DNA of 15,121 nt from Bacillota bacterium (lineage in GTDB: Bacteria > Bacillota > Clostridia > Oscillospirales > Ruminococcaceae), in assembly GCA_023458875.1 (NCBI GenBank), contig JAEWXO010000078.1, positions 1 through 15,121 on the forward strand. Reading direction: 5' to 3'. The notes beneath the pieces are model-generated. The model had not been told where the DNA came from. It saw nothing but the letters and a program-made list of their open reading frames with translations, and made no database searches. Positions 14,010 to 15,121 of this stretch are shown here, piece after piece. The position numbers and the translations under genes are program-made. Position 1 is the stretch's first letter. Every line of letters starts with the position of its first letter.

Positions 14010-14747
14010 ATGTTATCAGGGTTTTATACAGCAGGTTCAGGAATACTTAATCAGCAAAGAGCTGTAAATGTTATAGGAAACAACATAGCGAACAATCAGA
14101 CTGCAGGATACAAAGCACAAAGGCTCGTATCTACTACATTTGAGCAGAACTATCTTAACAGGCTTGAAAACGGGGTATATACCAATATAGGGCAGGGAGA
14201 TCCGGCTGTAATCACTGATGTTGTCGATACAATAAGTGATGAAAGCTACCTCAGGGAGACCGGAAATCCTTATGATCTTGCTCTTGTTGGCAACGGATAT
14301 TTTAATATAGCCGGAAATCTGAATACATACCTTACACGCAACGGAAATTTTAATGTTGATAATGAAGGCTATCTTATATCTGAAGGAATGGGAAGAGTAC
14401 AGGGAAGAAACGGTGATCTTCTTGTGAAGGGTACGGATTTTTCAATTACACCTCACGGTCTTGTATACGATTCTGACGGAACATATATTGACAGGCTTCT
14501 GATAACGGTACCTGCAGATGATACACAGGTAACAAGACTTAACAATGGCTTTTATACCGCCGCACAGACTGAAGAGGTTGTTACAACAACAGTTTATCAG
14601 CATCGGCTTGAGCAGTCAAATGTAGATATGAATGATGAATATACAAAGCTTATTGAAGCTCAGAGAGCACTTCAGGCATGTGCTTCAGCGCTTAAAACGA
14701 TTGATAATATGAACGGGAAAACAGCAACACTTTCAAGTATTTCTTAA
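14010..14747 (+). CDS. Flagellar rod/hook-basal body protein, FlgF/FlgG family (FlhO-like)
   Basis: This 245-residue protein belongs to the rod/hook family exported to build the rod. The N-terminus has L-S-G-F-Y-T-A-G-S-G-I-L and V-I-G-N-N-I-A-N-N-Q-T-A-G-Y-K. The middle has Y-D-L-A-L-V-G-N-G-Y-F and Y-L-T-R-N-G-N-F-N-V-D. The C-terminus has L-E-Q-S-N-V-D-M-N-D-E-Y-T-K-L-I-E-A-Q-R. It is the first of two adjacent paralogs, as flhO-flhP in Bacillus, so it is probably the proximal-rod (FlgF) type. Exact assignment to FlgF or FlgG is uncertain by eye. The ATG follows GGAGGG at 13998-14003, 18 bases after the sigma gene stop. Confidence 0.88.
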   Translation: MLSGFYTAGSGILNQQRAVNVIGNNIANNQTAGYKAQRLVSTTFEQNYLNRLENGVYTNIGQGDPAVITDVVDTISDESYLRETGNPYDLALVGNGYFNIAGNLNTYLTRNGNFNVDNEGYLISEGMGRVQGRNGDLLVKGTDFSITPHGLVYDSDGTYIDRLLITVPADDTQVTRLNNGFYTAAQTEEVVTTTVYQHRLEQSNVDMNDEYTKLIEAQRALQACASALKTIDNMNGKTATLSSIS

Positions 14748-14768
14748 AAGTAAAAGGGGGTAAATTTT

Positions 14769-15121
14769 ATGAACACAGCTTTTTATACAGGTGCTTCAGG
14801 ACTGAAAGCATATCAGACAAATATAAATATCATAGGTCATAACATTACAAATTCATCAACTGCCGGTTATAAGACAACAATACCTGAATTCCGGGAACTT
14901 GTTTACACAAATATGGATGCGAATAAAAACCGTGAGCTTGGTAATGATGAAAAAATAAAAGCAGGTCACGGTGTAAAGGTGCAGGATGATGCTCTTATTT
15001 TTACACAGGGCGCGTTTGAATCTACTGACTATGCTCTTGATTTTGCCATTGCAGGAGACGGACTTTTTGCAGTGATGAATGATGATCAGTCAATAGAATA
15101 TACACGTAACGGATCCTTTGA
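14769..15121 (+). CDS. Flagellar rod/hook-basal body protein, FlgG-like, 3' end outside window
   Basis: The first 117 codons are visible and the frame is open to the right edge. The start M-N-T-A-F-Y-T-G-A-S-G-L-K and the motif I-I-G-H-N-I-T-N-S-S-T-A-G-Y-K are the rod/hook N-terminal helix. Further on are Y-A-L-D-F-A-I-A-G-D-G-L-F-A-V and E-Y-T-R-N-G-S-F. The central G-x-G-V-K-V-Q segment is also typical. Paired with the preceding paralog, it probably encodes the distal-rod FlgG/FlhP type (inference). The usual N-N-I-A-N is H-N-I-T-N here. The ATG at 14769 follows AAGGGGG at 14754-14760. Confidence 0.87.
   Translation, partial: MNTAFYTGASGLKAYQTNINIIGHNITNSSTAGYKTTIPEFRELVYTNMDANKNRELGNDEKIKAGHGVKVQDDALIFTQGAFESTDYALDFAIAGDGLFAVMNDDQSIEYTRNGSF

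Overview
The window is one uninterrupted, co-directional block of flagellar genes, all on the + strand, with no gap longer than about 100 bases. Gene content, order, the CheC-FliN fusion (FliY), the presence of FlbD and the small 'flagellar operon protein' next to flgD, AT-rich sequence and strong G-rich ribosome binding sites all suggest a Gram-positive Bacillota of class Clostridia. A Lachnospiraceae-like gut or rumen lineage is my best guess, by inference only. There are no mobile elements, tRNAs, rRNAs or CRISPR arrays.

Layout: (1) 1-4175, hook assembly: 3' part of fliK (hook-length ruler, entering from outside the window and starting inside a 99-bp tandem repeat), flgD (hook cap), a flagellar-operon protein of the TIGR02530 type, and flgE (hook). 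flgE has a hairpin on each side; the downstream one looks like an intrinsic terminator. (2) 4276-6248, motor force generation: flbD/swrD, motA, motB. (3) 6270-7631, switch: fliY. (4) 7656-13096, export apparatus: fliO, fliP, fliQ, fliR, flhB, flhA. (5) 13191-15121, regulation and rod: a FliA/SigD sigma factor, then two rod/hook-family genes (flgF-like and flgG-like, the second cut by the window end).

The products build and run one machine. FliOPQR-FlhBA form the export gate that secretes rod, hook and cap proteins. FliK and FlhB together time the switch from hook to filament export. MotAB drive rotation and FliY is the C-ring component answering chemotaxis signals. The sigma factor would turn on late genes.

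Points deserving a second look: nearly identical in-frame 99-bp repeats in the ruler gene fliK; no fliL, fliM or cheY where related operons carry them, coupled with a FliY whose linker (not its N-terminus) carries a FliM-like CheY-docking motif; eroded CheC phosphatase motifs in that FliY; an oversized hook protein with an extra beta-rich module; a hairpin and a terminator flanking flgE; non-ATG starts concentrated in export-gate genes and sigD; and flhA joined directly to sigD without flhF/flhG. I see no wholly new system. The strongest candidate for something undescribed is a rearranged motor switch (FliY acting without an adjacent FliM).
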